Positions 63,990 through 64,000 of a stretch of 64,000 nucleotides of DNA are shown here, in pieces. The notes under the pieces were generated by a model. The model was not told the origin of the DNA, did not search any database, and was given only the letters and a program-made list of their open reading frames with translations. Location of the stretch: assembly GCF_000807675.2 (NCBI RefSeq), contig NZ_CP019962.1:1860001-1924000 (forward strand), written 5' to 3'. This DNA comes from Eubacterium limosum (GTDB taxonomy: Bacteria > Bacillota > Clostridia > Eubacteriales > Eubacteriaceae). The position numbers and the translations under genes are program-made. Every line of letters begins with the position of its first letter. Positions within the stretch are counted from its first letter, which is position 1.

Positions 63990-64000
63990 ATGAAATATCA
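63990..64000 (+). CDS. Start of a gene cut by the window end
   Basis: An ATG at 63990 follows AGAGG at the correct distance after the comEC stop. Only three codons (Met-Lys-Tyr) are visible. In many Firmicutes holA, encoding the DNA polymerase III delta subunit, follows comEC, but three codons cannot confirm this. Confidence 0.4.

Overview
The window looks like a chromosomal segment of a low-to-mid GC Firmicute of class Clostridia. My best guess is the acetogen group around Eubacterium limosum/callanderi. That guess rests on recalled gene content and gene order (HrcA/CIRCE heat-shock operon, HemZ, RseC-like protein, livJHMGF, tig-clpP-clpX-lon-ysxC, secD-secF-recJ-apt-relA-dtd), not on a database search. 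No rRNA, tRNA, CRISPR array or insertion sequence was recognised.

Layout. Bases 1-2590 hold an AT-rich ABC exporter cluster: three membrane proteins, the first cut by the window edge, and one ATPase. It differs visibly in base composition from everything after it. Next come an orphan agrB (2757-3341) and a tightly overlapping phage-like module (3450-6797). The module contains hypothetical proteins, a replication-initiator-like protein, a helicase-loader-like protein and a sigma factor, but no integrase or structural genes. A minus-strand block follows: a GyrI-like protein, its WYL regulator and a tyrosine phosphatase. Bases 9328-15488 carry hemW and hrcA-grpE-dnaK-dnaJ with a textbook CIRCE site. 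Bases 15554-24778 hold a TetR gene, a giant YhgE/Pip-type membrane protein with heptad repeats, a MarR gene, radC, a pseudouridine synthase, a class A PBP, a cupin and nth. Bases 24877-29512 are the branched-chain amino acid importer livJHMGF. Bases 29771-35988 are the protein quality-control run tig-clpP-clpX-lon-ysxC, followed by queG and gltX. Bases 38590-48302 are the run secD-secF-recJ-apt-relA-dtd-MBL-hemZ.

Between hemZ and aspS lies an accessory cassette of about 7 kb: a GNAT enzyme, a TetR-controlled ABC exporter with one frameshifted permease, a nitroreductase, a TfoX C-terminal-domain protein, a URO-D-like methyltransferase candidate and a Crp/Fnr regulator. After aspS and an RseC-like protein come three minus-strand genes: a class II amidotransferase with a striking promoter/operator, an alpha/beta lipase and a patatin. 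The window ends with an MBL hydrolase, comEC and the first codons of another gene.

The housekeeping blocks are concerned with folding and degradation of proteins, secretion, stringent response, DNA repair and uptake, and aminoacylation. The most interesting non-routine signals are an 18-bp perfect inverted repeat on a consensus promoter (58477-58545), an 18-bp intercistronic hairpin in the liv operon, two probable frameshifts (near 3790 and 50440), the orphan agrB, the phage-like replication/sigma module, and the URO-D/Crp pair.
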